NCBI GenBank assembly: GCA_015057375.1
Contig: SVEM01000005.1
Coordinates: 1-64,000, forward strand
Length of the DNA stretch: 64,000 bases
Source of the DNA: Lachnospiraceae bacterium
Lineage (GTDB): Bacteria; Bacillota; Clostridia; Lachnospirales; Lachnospiraceae
Reading direction: 5' to 3'
The position numbers were made by a program, and so were the translations under genes. Of the stretch, positions 49,823 to 58,934 are shown piece after piece. The first letter of the stretch is position 1. The number at the start of each line of letters is the position of its first letter. The notes beneath the pieces are model-generated. The model ran no database searches and was not told the origin of the DNA. It was given only the letters and a program-made list of their open reading frames with translations.

Positions 49823-51172
49823 ATGGACGACTCTGTCATCAAGCGAATTATGCCTCACAGTACCGAGGCTGAACAATCAGTAATCGGTTCTATGCTTATT
49901 GATAATGAAACTATCTCCATTGCAGCTGAAAAACTTACTGCAGAGGATTTTTATCAATATCAATACGGCATAATTTTTGATGCAATCGTATCACTGTATA
50001 ACTCCAACACTTCCGTCGATATCATTACTGTCCAAAATAAGCTCAAAGAAAGCAATATTTCGCCGGAGCTGTATAGTATAGAATTCATCGGCAATATAGT
50101 TGCATCAGTCCCAACATCAGCTAATATCCGTTCATACGCCGACATAGTTCTTGAAAAATCACTTTTAAGAAAAACAATAAAGGCTACAGAAGATATAGCT
50201 AACCGTTGCTATCAGGATAAAGAATCTGTTGATGACATAATGGATGATGCCGAAAAAAATATATTTAAGATATCACAGGAGTCACGCAGTTCAGGCGATT
50301 TTGTAGATATATCCGATGCGGTGTTCCGTGCATTCCAAAGCATTCAGGCTGCTGCAAAATCAAAAGGAAACGTCACAGGAATACGTACCGGTTTTACAGA
50401 TCTCGACTATATAACCGCAGGACTTCAGCGTTCCGATCTTATACTAATAGCAGCAAGACCTGCCATGGGTAAAACCGCATTTGCTTTAAGTATGGCTGAA
50501 TATATTGCAGTAAAATCAAAAATACCTACCGCTGTATTCAGTTTAGAAATGTCAGATACACAACTTGTTAAACGTATTATGGCAATGGATGCAAATGTTG
50601 ATCTCCACGCCATAAATACAGGCGATTTAACTGGTGCAGAATGGCAGTCTCTTATAGAAAGTGTACAGAATATCGGCGAGTCCAAATTGTTCTTAATTGA
50701 TAATCTGTCCGGACTTACCATAACAGATATCTGCTCAAAGTGCAGAAAACTTAAACTCGAACACGATCTCGGCCTTGTTATAATAGACTACCTGCAGCTT
50801 ATAGAATCAGGAAGAAGAAGCGAGTCAAGGCAGCAGGAAATCGCAAACATTTCACGTGCATTAAAGTCTCTTGCAAGAGAATTGAACATACCCGTAGTTG
50901 CACTTTCACAGCTTAACCGAGGTGTTGAAACACGCGAAGACAAGCGTCCTAAACTTGCCGATCTTCGTGAGTCAGGAGCCATCGAGCAGGATGCTGATAT
51001 CGTTATGTTCCTTTATCGTGACGAAGTATACAACCCGGATGAAAACAACAAAGGAAAGGCAGAACTTATCATAGGCAAACATCGTAACGGTAGTATTGGT
51101 ACGGTTAATCTTGCATGGCTTCCGCAGTATACGCGTTATGCTAATGCTGCTTACCCACCACACAAGGATTAA
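49823..51172 (+). CDS. dnaB: Replicative DNA helicase
   Basis: A 449-residue hexameric helicase. N-terminal domain MPHSTEAEQSVIGSMLID, linker, then RecA-like core with Walker A ARPAMGKTAFALSMA (about 210-224), Walker B LVIIDYLQL, QLNRGVETREDKRPKLADLRESGAIEQDAD and GKHRNG. Start at 49823 after AAAGGAATAATATC; a longer frame starts inside rplI. It unwinds DNA at the replication fork. Confidence 0.96.
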   Translation: MDDSVIKRIMPHSTEAEQSVIGSMLIDNETISIAAEKLTAEDFYQYQYGIIFDAIVSLYNSNTSVDIITVQNKLKESNISPELYSIEFIGNIVASVPTSANIRSYADIVLEKSLLRKTIKATEDIANRCYQDKESVDDIMDDAEKNIFKISQESRSSGDFVDISDAVFRAFQSIQAAAKSKGNVTGIRTGFTDLDYITAGLQRSDLILIAARPAMGKTAFALSMAEYIAVKSKIPTAVFSLEMSDTQLVKRIMAMDANVDLHAINTGDLTGAEWQSLIESVQNIGESKLFLIDNLSGLTITDICSKCRKLKLEHDLGLVIIDYLQLIESGRRSESRQQEIANISRALKSLARELNIPVVALSQLNRGVETREDKRPKLADLRESGAIEQDADIVMFLYRDEVYNPDENNKGKAELIIGKHRNGSIGTVNLAWLPQYTRYANAAYPPHKD

Positions 51173-51227
51173 CGACACAATGTTTTATTTACTGTCGAAT
51201 ACAATATTAATAACACATTTTATAACG

Positions 51228-51262
51228 AAACAGGAAGATGAATAATAAACATTTTCCTGTTT
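51228..51262 (+). terminator. Terminator of the gdpP-rplI-dnaB operon
   Basis: AAACAGGAA/TTCCTGTTT stem followed by a T run. Confidence 0.85.
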
Positions 51263-51341
51263 TTTTCATTGTTCCTCTTCTTTTATATGTTATAATTTAC
51301 CAAAATATAGTACTTATTTACAATATAGGAGGTTTTATTTT

Positions 51342-51878
51342 ATGAAACATAATTATTATTCAATATCCGATGCTTCCGGAATGCTAAACATCGAAGCTCA
51401 TGTATTACGTTACTGGGAAGAAGAACTTGAACTTGATATACCAAGAAATGATATCGGACACCGTACATACCGTGACAAAGAAATAAACATTTTCAAACAG
51501 ATACGCGACTATAAAGATGAAGGTCTCTCACTTCTTGAAATCAAAAAAATACTAAAAGGTAATAACAAAATGTTACAAAAAAATACCGCCAAACAACCGG
51601 ACAAGCTGGATCAGTTCCGTATGATAATGGATTCAATAATAAGTCAGGCAATAGAAAACAACAATGAAAAACTCATTTCACTCATATGCGAAAACACATC
51701 CGAGCGTGTCATAAAAGAAATGAATTATCTATTCAGAACACTTGATGAAGACGAAGATATACGAATATCACAATTAAAAGCTGCAATAACCGCTTCGCAG
51801 TGTACAAAAAACGAAATCGCGGCTACCACAACACCAAAAAAGAAAAAACACCGCTTCAGAAAGAAAAAACAAAACTAA
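51342..51878 (+). CDS. MerR-family transcriptional regulator
   Basis: A 178-residue protein with an N-terminal MerR helix-turn-helix and wing (YYSISDASGMLNIEAHVLRYWEEELELDIPRNDIGHRTYRDKEINIFKQI, residues 5-55), a mid coiled region and a very basic C terminus (TTPKKKKHRFRKKKQN). No effector-binding domain follows. Such short MerR/RacA-like proteins act in chromosome organisation or sporulation regulation. AGGAGG site. Single gene. Confidence 0.8.
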   Translation: MKHNYYSISDASGMLNIEAHVLRYWEEELELDIPRNDIGHRTYRDKEINIFKQIRDYKDEGLSLLEIKKILKGNNKMLQKNTAKQPDKLDQFRMIMDSIISQAIENNNEKLISLICENTSERVIKEMNYLFRTLDEDEDIRISQLKAAITASQCTKNEIAATTTPKKKKHRFRKKKQN

Positions 51879-51916
51879 TTTATTAATATTCTCTAACAAA
51901 AATAAAATTATTACTA

Positions 51917-51945
51917 TTGCAAACACATCATTAAAGTGATATAAT
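51917..51945 (+). promoter_or_regulatory. Promoter of the Ig-like secreted protein gene
   Basis: TTGCAA (51917-51922), 17-bp spacer, TATAAT (51940-51945), 72 bp before the start. Confidence 0.75.
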
Positions 51946-52016
51946 ATACCTACTTATCTTGGGTGTATTTGTCATCCAATACATAATATAATAAAGAATA
52001 TGAGGAGGATACTATT

Positions 52017-53312
52017 ATGAAGTCAAGTAAGATGTTCAAATCTGTAGCAGCTATAACACTTACAGTTGCTATGGTAATTCCAATGGTTGCTTCAACATCA
52101 GGCGAGACTCAGGCTGCTAAGAAGATGACTATCAAGCCTAAGAGTGCTACACTTTATACCGGAGCTACCAAGAACGTCAAGATTAAGGGAATGGCAAAAG
52201 GTTCCAAAGTAACTTGGAAGTCAAGCAATAAGAAAGTTGCTTCCGTTTCATCAAAGACAGCTAAGGCTACTGTTAAAGCTGTAGCTGCAGGTACTGCTAA
52301 GATTACTGCTGTTGTTAAGACAGGCAAGAAAAAGACAACTGTAAGCGGTGTTACTGTTAAAGTTCGTCAGAAGATTGCAAGTCTTGCAATACAGGATACT
52401 TCAAGCAAAGCCGTTACTAACACAACACTTAAGCCTAATCAGCAGATAGTTCTTAAGGCTGCTATTAACAACAATGCTTCAGGAAGCACAACTAATCAGG
52501 TTGTTAAATGGTCTTCAAGCAACACAAAAGTTGTTAAAGTTGCAAAGAAGAACGTTAACCAGGCTACTATAACAGCTGTTTCTACAGGTACAGCTACAAT
52601 CACAGCAGTTGCTGCTCCTAATTCAAAGGTTGATAAGAAGACTGTTACATGTACAATTACAGTTAAAGGAAATCCTGTTCCTACTCCAGCACCAACAGCT
52701 AAGCCAAAGCCAACATATCCACCGGGAGTTGTTTATGAGCAGAAGTACGAAGTAACAAGATGGTATGATCCTGCTACTGCTGCTACATCAACTAATGGTC
52801 ATGCACATGACGGATATAAGAACAACAGCTTCGCTATCTGGATGGTAGGTTTCTTTGAGAACGAGTTCTCAACTAACGAAGAGAAATATAACGAAGGTGT
52901 ATACGGACCTGCTTTAGATGATTACAAGGGTGAGCCTCTTAATGTTAAGGGTGAGTTCAAGTATGACGGAACTAACCAGAAGACAATTCTCTTCCAGATT
53001 AACTATACTCAGCCTTCAGATTACCCAATCCTTTGGAAGTGGGAGAAGGGCGCTTCAGCTAGAGCTAACGAATATGCTAACGAGCTTAAGATTAGCGGAA
53101 TCAATGGTTCAGAGAATGTTGACTCAGGAAAGTGGACTAAGTTAGATGTAACATTCACAATTCCTAAGAACGCAGTAAACGGCGATAAGGATGATGCTAC
53201 AGGAGAAAACTTCGGTATCTATCTGTACTTCCCTAACAAGCCGGGTGGAGCTCTTACATACGTTAAGAGTAATACATTCCACTTCAAAAACTTCAAGATT
53301 ACTGAGAAATAA
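52017..53312 (+). CDS. Secreted protein with two Big_2 Ig domains and a beta-sandwich C-terminal domain
   Basis: A 431-residue protein. Signal peptide 1-34 ending TQA-AKK. Two basic Big_2 domains (about 35-118 and 122-220; SKVTWKSSNKKVASVSS, VVKWSSSNTKVVKVAKK). A Pro/Ala/Lys linker then leads to a 190-residue beta-rich domain (YEVTRWYDPATAA, FAIWMVGFFENEFS, ILWKWEKGA, IYLYFPNKPGG, FHFKNFKITEK) resembling a carbohydrate-binding module; family not identified. AGGAGG before ATG, a good promoter and strong codon bias (GCT, AAG, CTT, ACA) all suggest it is abundant. It may be a wall-bound glycan-binding or scaffold protein. Confidence 0.75.
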   Translation: MKSSKMFKSVAAITLTVAMVIPMVASTSGETQAAKKMTIKPKSATLYTGATKNVKIKGMAKGSKVTWKSSNKKVASVSSKTAKATVKAVAAGTAKITAVVKTGKKKTTVSGVTVKVRQKIASLAIQDTSSKAVTNTTLKPNQQIVLKAAINNNASGSTTNQVVKWSSSNTKVVKVAKKNVNQATITAVSTGTATITAVAAPNSKVDKKTVTCTITVKGNPVPTPAPTAKPKPTYPPGVVYEQKYEVTRWYDPATAATSTNGHAHDGYKNNSFAIWMVGFFENEFSTNEEKYNEGVYGPALDDYKGEPLNVKGEFKYDGTNQKTILFQINYTQPSDYPILWKWEKGASARANEYANELKISGINGSENVDSGKWTKLDVTFTIPKNAVNGDKDDATGENFGIYLYFPNKPGGALTYVKSNTFHFKNFKITEK

Positions 53313-53334
53313 TTATAATTCTTATAATCACTTA

Positions 53335-53362
53335 TATGGCGGAGCACATAAGCTCCGCCATA
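53335..53362 (+). terminator. Rho-independent terminator
   Basis: Perfect TATGGCGGAGC/GCTCCGCCATA stem with TTTTTA after it. Confidence 0.9.
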
Positions 53363-53398
53363 TTTTTATAAAACTATGGGATAAGGAAGTACCACAAT

Positions 53399-54352
53399 AT
53401 GAAAATTGTTTTTATGGAAACGGATACTTTAGGTTCGGATGTTGACCTTTCAATGTTCGCCGAATTTGGCGATGTTACTATGTATAATCGTTCTGAACCA
53501 GACAAGAACGCAGATAGAATAAAAGATGCTGATATAATTATTGTTAATAAAATACCTGTAAATGAATCCCTGTTAAAAGATGCCGCATCGGTAAAACTTA
53601 TATGTCTATCTGCAACAGGAACCAACAATATTGACTTTGAATATACTAAGAAACGTGGAATTAAAGTTGCCAATGCACGTGGATATTCTACCGACTCCGT
53701 TGCACAGCACACATTTGCCATGTTCTTTTATCTATATGAAAAACTCAGAAAATACGATGAATTTGTAAAAAGCGGAGATTATTCTAATTACCATATGTTC
53801 TCATGCTTCGAACCTCATTTTAACGAGCTTTCAAATAAGACATGGGGAATAATAGGTCTTGGCGCAATAGGACACAAAGTAGCTGAAATAGCAAGAGCAT
53901 TTGGCTGCAAAATAATATATTATTCTGCAAGCGGTAACATATACGATTGTGACTATGAGCACCGGGAATTTGATAGTTTTCTTAAGGAATCGGATATTGT
54001 ATCCATACACTGTCCTCTTACAGATGTTACAAAAAACCTTATAGACAGCAGGGCATTAAGTTATATGAGGTCTTCTGCTATCCTGCTTAATCTTGCAAGA
54101 GGCCCCATTGTGTGCGAGCAGGCACTTGCTGATGCTCTTAATTCAGGTACGATTGCAGCTGCAGGTCTGGATGTAATGTGTACGGAACCACTCCCATCCA
54201 ATTCGCCGTTAATTAATATAAAAGATAGTTCAAGAATATTAATAACGCCTCACATGGCCTGGGGCACATGCGAGGCGAGACAACGCTGTGTAAACGAAGT
54301 ATTTAAGAATATAAAGGCCTATACAGAAGGCACTGACAGAAACATTGTATAA
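53399..54352 (+). CDS. NAD-dependent D-2-hydroxyacid dehydrogenase
   Basis: A 317-residue enzyme. Substrate-binding part at the N terminus; Rossmann motif GIIGLGAIGHKVAEIARAFGC (about 150-170); catalytic Arg in NLARGP (about 230), Glu in CTEPLP (about 261) and His in TPHMAWGT (about 283). Nearest in style to glycerate dehydrogenase/hydroxypyruvate reductase. It reduces a 2-keto acid such as hydroxypyruvate with NADH. Substrate not set by sequence. It is a single gene, convergent with the FN3 protein gene (10 bp gap). Confidence 0.85.
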   Translation: MKIVFMETDTLGSDVDLSMFAEFGDVTMYNRSEPDKNADRIKDADIIIVNKIPVNESLLKDAASVKLICLSATGTNNIDFEYTKKRGIKVANARGYSTDSVAQHTFAMFFYLYEKLRKYDEFVKSGDYSNYHMFSCFEPHFNELSNKTWGIIGLGAIGHKVAEIARAFGCKIIYYSASGNIYDCDYEHREFDSFLKESDIVSIHCPLTDVTKNLIDSRALSYMRSSAILLNLARGPIVCEQALADALNSGTIAAAGLDVMCTEPLPSNSPLINIKDSSRILITPHMAWGTCEARQRCVNEVFKNIKAYTEGTDRNIV

Positions 54353-54362
54353 ACAAAACACT

Positions 54363-56288
54363 TTACTCCCATTTAAGTTTCTTTAATTTTACAGCACATA
54401 TTCTGTCAATCTTATGTGGGCAAGATGCTATACTCGCTGATTCAAATGATACATACAGGCTTCCGCCATGATATATGATTCCTTCAAGCATTGGTGGCAT
54501 AGTTATCTTTCCCATATTTTTCTTTATTTTCACTATACCCGCACCTTGCTTACTCCAATCCAGTTTATGATATTCCATTCTTGATATATAATATCTACTT
54601 GCGGCCGTACTCGTCTGATTAGATCTTGATATGACCACTTTTTTCTTCGTAATAAATTCCACATCCTGTGTTCTTGACGGTATTTTCATTTTATAAACTT
54701 GAACAAGTGTAGGTAATACTGCTTTATCATTTATCATATAGCCATACATATTTGCTTTACTCTTCTCTTTATGTTCACCCACCCATAACATATCTTTATA
54801 ACAGGATATAAATGACGCCTGCACACAAACCGGATAATTTCCTCTGTAATTTATGCTGACGGCATCGGCCCCACTCGCTGCTGCGGCCACTATGTCAGCA
54901 TAAAGAAAATAACTTACTGCACGGCCTGCTGACAACCATACATTTGCCCCGTCAAAAGCAATTCCTCCCACATGATACGAATCAGGAAGAACAAGAGTCG
55001 TTATATATGAACCTGTATGTCTGTTAATCACATAGACTACAGACTTTTCTTCACCTTTCGAATCATACGCTGTAATAAGCATATAATCCCCTGCAATACA
55101 TACAGCCTGAAGAACCATTTTTGACGATGCAAATCCATCTACATTAGTCATGCTGATTCCCGGAACTATCACATTTTTATTCATAAGAATATATTTACTA
55201 AACTGCTTATATTTTTTATATGATGCAGATTTTTTGAATTTTTTATTTGACTTAAATACTGCTGCTATCTTAGATGTTCTCACTTCACCTATAGGAGAAG
55301 CGGACATTTCGTTAGATTGCATTGCGTAGTATTCTTTTCCATCATATATCTTATACGGAACTACCATAAAAGAATATGATACAAACGGCGTGAGTCCCGA
55401 CACAATATATTCTGATACCATCATATCATTTATACGAACCGCCTCTGTATAATACCCTTCCGATGATTTCATATAAACAATGTATCCGTTACCGGCGATG
55501 GCAGGACTCCATCTGATTCTCACACGTCCTTCTCCGCCTTTGCATTGTTTTATAATTACAGACTTCGGAGCCGATGCCGTTATTATCTCCGCAGCATTTT
55601 CACTTTTAATAGCGGCATCATAAGAAAATGCATATACCTTATACGTGTATCCGGTCGCAGGATTAATTCCGTTATCAATAAACATAACATCATTTGTCGT
55701 GCCTGCCTTAACCTCTTCTGTACTTCCTTCCGCTATTCGATACACAATATAAGAAACATCATCCGAAACCTTGTCCCATTCAAGAGTTATTGCCGAAGCA
55801 TCCGTCGATACCACTTTAAGACCTGCAATATCATCAGGTCTGGTTCCCAGTGTTATAAGCTCCGAATAATTGCTGTATATCCTTTCTTCGCTTTCATTCT
55901 TAGTATAAGCCCTTATAAGAAAACTCATGACAGTTCCCTGAGAAAGATTCTTGAGACCATATTCATTCTTATCAGTCTCGTCTATAAGATTATAGCTGTT
56001 CGTAGCTTTGTCTTGACGCCATATTTCATAACCTATGGCATCATCAAGCTTGTCCCAGCCAAAAGAAAATGATGAAGAATCATACTTTAAAATTTTTAAT
56101 CCGGTTACTCTCTGCTCATAAAAAAATATACCGGTTTCCCCGACATCGACAGTATCACCAACTCCGATATCGGGTCCCCCGGCCTGGGAGGCTTTTACTC
56201 GTTCATCATAACCTATGCATATTAATACCCCCAAAACACCTATGCATATTGTTCTTCTCAAAAAATTCCCCTTTATATAAACCCCCAT
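54363..56288 (-). CDS. Secreted FN3-domain protein with C-terminal propeller-like region
   Basis: 641 residues from the ATG at 56288, 6 nt after GGGAG; an upstream in-frame ATG at 56318 lacks a site. Signal peptide about 1-33. Three to four FN3 domains (about 55-335): FSFGWDKLDDAIGYEIWRQDK, ITLEWDKVSDDVSYIVYR, VRIRWSPAIAGNGYIVYMKSS. Residues 340-370 are Lys-rich (SNKKFKKSASYKKYKQF). The C-terminal 270 residues hold blade-like patterns (GDYMLITAYDSKGEEKSVVYVINRHTG, AFDGANVWLSAGRA, YKDMLWVGEH). No catalytic motif was found. Probably a surface adhesin or scaffold. Confidence 0.65.
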   Translation of the reverse strand: MGVYIKGNFLRRTICIGVLGVLICIGYDERVKASQAGGPDIGVGDTVDVGETGIFFYEQRVTGLKILKYDSSSFSFGWDKLDDAIGYEIWRQDKATNSYNLIDETDKNEYGLKNLSQGTVMSFLIRAYTKNESEERIYSNYSELITLGTRPDDIAGLKVVSTDASAITLEWDKVSDDVSYIVYRIAEGSTEEVKAGTTNDVMFIDNGINPATGYTYKVYAFSYDAAIKSENAAEIITASAPKSVIIKQCKGGEGRVRIRWSPAIAGNGYIVYMKSSEGYYTEAVRINDMMVSEYIVSGLTPFVSYSFMVVPYKIYDGKEYYAMQSNEMSASPIGEVRTSKIAAVFKSNKKFKKSASYKKYKQFSKYILMNKNVIVPGISMTNVDGFASSKMVLQAVCIAGDYMLITAYDSKGEEKSVVYVINRHTGSYITTLVLPDSYHVGGIAFDGANVWLSAGRAVSYFLYADIVAAAASGADAVSINYRGNYPVCVQASFISCYKDMLWVGEHKEKSKANMYGYMINDKAVLPTLVQVYKMKIPSRTQDVEFITKKKVVISRSNQTSTAASRYYISRMEYHKLDWSKQGAGIVKIKKNMGKITMPPMLEGIIYHGGSLYVSFESASIASCPHKIDRICAVKLKKLKWE

Positions 56289-56453
56289 TGCTCGCTCCCA
56301 TGTTCTTTCTATATACATAATTAACTAATTTTGTGTCATTACTGTGGTATAAATTATAAGTAATCATGTCAGTTTTAGCATGATTTATTAACATTTTGCC
56401 TGTTGTGCACAAATGTGTTACAATAACATAATAAAAGATAACGGAGGATGAAA

Positions 56454-57209
56454 ATGCAGTATAAACACATAAGAATAATAGAAGAATTGTCCATGAATGC
56501 ATGGCCTTCTTATAAAATTGAATTATACGACAAATGGCTTATACGCTTTTCACACCAGTACACCTATCGTACCAACTGTGTGGAGCAGATAGGCCTGTCA
56601 GAAATAGATATTAATACTAAGATAGATTATTGCGAACAAATATACTCTGACTACGGAACACCATGCAACTTTAAGATTAATCCGATCATTTCAGAGGATT
56701 TTGATCCTCTGTTAGAGTCTCGCGGTTACGATATTAAGCATGTTACGGAAGTTATGACTATGTCTCTTGCAGGTTTTTCCATACAACCGGACCATTCTGT
56801 CAAAGTAAATATAAGCGATACTATTACAGACGACTGGATATCAGGATTGTTTAACATTAACGGAACAACCAATTCCCTGCACAAGCGTATTGTTCCTAAT
56901 ATGTTCAAAGCCATTCCAAAAAAAACAATTGTCGCATCCGTAATAAAGGACGACAGACTGGTTGCGTCAGGCCTTGGGATATTAGACCGCGATGCTCTTG
57001 GGATATATGCAATATATACCGATGAGCTGTATCGTGGCAGAGGATTCGCAAAAGCCATATGCACCACAATAATTAATCGTGGAATTAAGCTTGGAGCACA
57101 CTACTCATATCTTCAGGTAGTAGAAGGCAATATCCCTGCTGTCAACTTGTATAGCAGTCTCGGATTCAAATACGATTATACATATTGGTTCCGTTCCAAA
57201 ATTATATAA
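56454..57209 (+). CDS. GNAT-family N-acetyltransferase
   Basis: A 251-residue protein with the acetyl-CoA motif ELYRGRGFAKAICTTIINRG (about 190-210) and the late VVEGNIPAVNLYSSLGFKYDYTYWF typical of the family; the N-terminal half is a degenerate GNAT-like domain. GGAGG lies 6 nt before the ATG at 56454, while the ATG at 56448 abuts it, so 56454 is chosen. It transfers an acetyl group from acetyl-CoA; acceptor unknown. It lies 15 bp before the 57225 gene and may be co-transcribed. Confidence 0.8.
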   Translation: MQYKHIRIIEELSMNAWPSYKIELYDKWLIRFSHQYTYRTNCVEQIGLSEIDINTKIDYCEQIYSDYGTPCNFKINPIISEDFDPLLESRGYDIKHVTEVMTMSLAGFSIQPDHSVKVNISDTITDDWISGLFNINGTTNSLHKRIVPNMFKAIPKKTIVASVIKDDRLVASGLGILDRDALGIYAIYTDELYRGRGFAKAICTTIINRGIKLGAHYSYLQVVEGNIPAVNLYSSLGFKYDYTYWFRSKII

Positions 57210-57224
57210 AAAGAAGGTATTATA

Positions 57225-57896
57225 ATGAAAAAAAAATTAGCCATATATATTTTTTCACTGATAACAGCATTTTCATTTATTATGCATCAAAGTGCAGATG
57301 TTTATGCAAGAATATATACAAATGTCGCTTACGCGATAACTGTTCCTGACACATTTAAATATGACGGTGAAACAGTAGAAAATTATGCTTCTATAACAAA
57401 AGATAATATTAACATCGGAATAAGCGTTTCTGATAACCTTACGGAAGATGATGTAACCACATATACAGAAGCCAAAATACAGGAAATCAAAGACGATACC
57501 CTTGCCAAACTTACCACTCAGACAGGCGAAGGCATCCGTGCCATAAAGCACGAAATTACTACATTTTCAGAAAATGAATATGCTGCCCTGCATATAGTAT
57601 ACGAAGGCAGCATTGAAAATGATCCTGATGTTTACATGGAAGAATATATCATAACCATGTCTAATTACAAATATATAATTGTTTTTTCAACCGATACTGC
57701 AGCAGATATGGAAAATGACGATATCAAATCCATAATCGAAAGCTTCGGCGCCAATGACACTCCAATCATACATGCAGATCCTGCAGACGAACGCTTTACA
57801 CTGATTATGCTTATAGCATCTTTATCAATTGTCATCCTTACAGGTATAATTGTCATTGTAAAAATATTCCGAAACTATGCCAAACGAAAGTATTAG
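57225..57896 (+). CDS. Exported membrane protein of unknown function
   Basis: A 223-residue protein: N-terminal signal or membrane segment (5-25), an extracytoplasmic domain of about 160 residues (YAITVPDTFKY, ALHIVYEGSIEND, YIIVFSTDTAADM) resembling the PsbP/DUF1795-type domains of secreted lipoprotein-like proteins, and a C-terminal membrane helix (about 190-213) with a basic tail. It is likely to be in one operon with the GNAT gene. The stop overlaps the stop of the convergent cyclophilin gene. Confidence 0.6.
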   Translation: MKKKLAIYIFSLITAFSFIMHQSADVYARIYTNVAYAITVPDTFKYDGETVENYASITKDNINIGISVSDNLTEDDVTTYTEAKIQEIKDDTLAKLTTQTGEGIRAIKHEITTFSENEYAALHIVYEGSIENDPDVYMEEYIITMSNYKYIIVFSTDTAADMENDDIKSIIESFGANDTPIIHADPADERFTLIMLIASLSIVILTGIIVIVKIFRNYAKRKY

Positions 57897-58474
57897 TCAA
57901 TAACTTTAATACTTGTGATTGTAGGCTGATTTGCCTTTTCAACAGTACCGTTACCATCTATTACAGGTGTATTCTGACATATTTTATCCACAACCTCAAT
58001 ACCTGATGTAACATGTCCAAACGCTGCATACTGTCCATCAAGGAACTGGCTGTCAGCATGACAGATAAAGAACTGAGATGAAGCACTGTCATAAGCATTT
58101 GAACGAGCCATAGATATAACACCTCTTACATGAGAGATATCGTTAGCTACGCCGTTAGCTGAAAATTCACCTTTAATATTCTTATCAGATCCGCCTGTAC
58201 CATTTCCTAAAGGATCTCCACCCTGAATCATAAAGCCTGATATAATTCTGTGGAATGTAAGTCCGTCATAGAAACCTTCCTGCGCAAGACTTATAAAGTT
58301 CTCAACTGTTTCAGGCGCTTTTTCTGCGTCAAGCTCAAGTGCAATTACACCATAATCTTTAACATCAATCTCTACGTGATGCTTTCCGCCTTTAGCACTA
58401 TCTTCCTTACCACATCCTGTAAGCAAAGTACCTACAAGTGCAGCTGCAAGTAAAACTAAACTTCTTTTTCTCAT
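57893..58474 (-). CDS. Cyclophilin-type peptidyl-prolyl isomerase, lipoprotein
   Basis: A 193-residue lipoprotein: LLTGCGK lipobox (Cys about 21), then a cyclophilin domain (35-193) with FHRIISGFMIQGGDPLGNGTGG, GVISMARSN, SSQFFICHADSQFLDGQYAAFGHV. Catalytic Arg in FHRI and the Gln in SSQFF are present; the Trp of human cyclophilin A is replaced, as in many bacterial enzymes. It assists folding of exported proteins. The ATG at 58474 follows AAAGGAGAATTTTTATT; the frame extends to 58519 without a site. Confidence 0.9.
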   Translation of the reverse strand: MRKRSLVLLAAALVGTLLTGCGKEDSAKGGKHHVEIDVKDYGVIALELDAEKAPETVENFISLAQEGFYDGLTFHRIISGFMIQGGDPLGNGTGGSDKNIKGEFSANGVANDISHVRGVISMARSNAYDSASSQFFICHADSQFLDGQYAAFGHVTSGIEVVDKICQNTPVIDGNGTVEKANQPTITSIKVID

Positions 58475-58622
58475 AATAAAAATTCTCCTTTTAAAAAATT
58501 TACGCTGTACGCATGTCAAGAATCATTATAACATACATTTACAATAAAAAAAACTATTGCCTTTTTCTTTAACTTTTGTTATGTTCATACATAAAGATAT
58601 AATTAATAGGAGGTTTACTTAT

Positions 58623-58928
58623 ATGCAAAGTTATGATCTTTCTGATTCAGATGAACTTACAGTACTTATTCCTATGGAAGATGGTACAGAACTCGAGTGT
58701 GATGTTGTTCTTATATTTGAGCTCGAAGGCCAGGATTATGTTGCCTTGTATCCTACTCTCGGAGAACCGGATGAGATATATCTGTTAAGATGTGAATATA
58801 ACGGCGGCGATGATATGCAGCTTGAAGAGATTGATGACGATGACGAATTCAATGATGTTCTTGAAGCATACAACACAATCGTCGAAGAAGATGAGTGGAA
58901 TGAGCTTCTCGGCGGTGACGATGACTGA
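58623..58928 (+). CDS. DUF1292-family acidic protein
   Basis: A 101-residue, very acidic protein: ELTVLIPMEDGTELECDVVLIFELEGQDYVALYP matches DUF1292 (YrzB-like). AGGAGG 9 nt before the ATG at 58623; a longer frame from 58557 lacks a site. Acidic tail (LEEIDDDDEFNDVLEAY). Function not known; members often sit near mltG or rRNA-processing genes. Confidence 0.85.
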   Translation: MQSYDLSDSDELTVLIPMEDGTELECDVVLIFELEGQDYVALYPTLGEPDEIYLLRCEYNGGDDMQLEEIDDDDEFNDVLEAYNTIVEEDEWNELLGGDDD

Positions 58929-58934
58929 TAATTA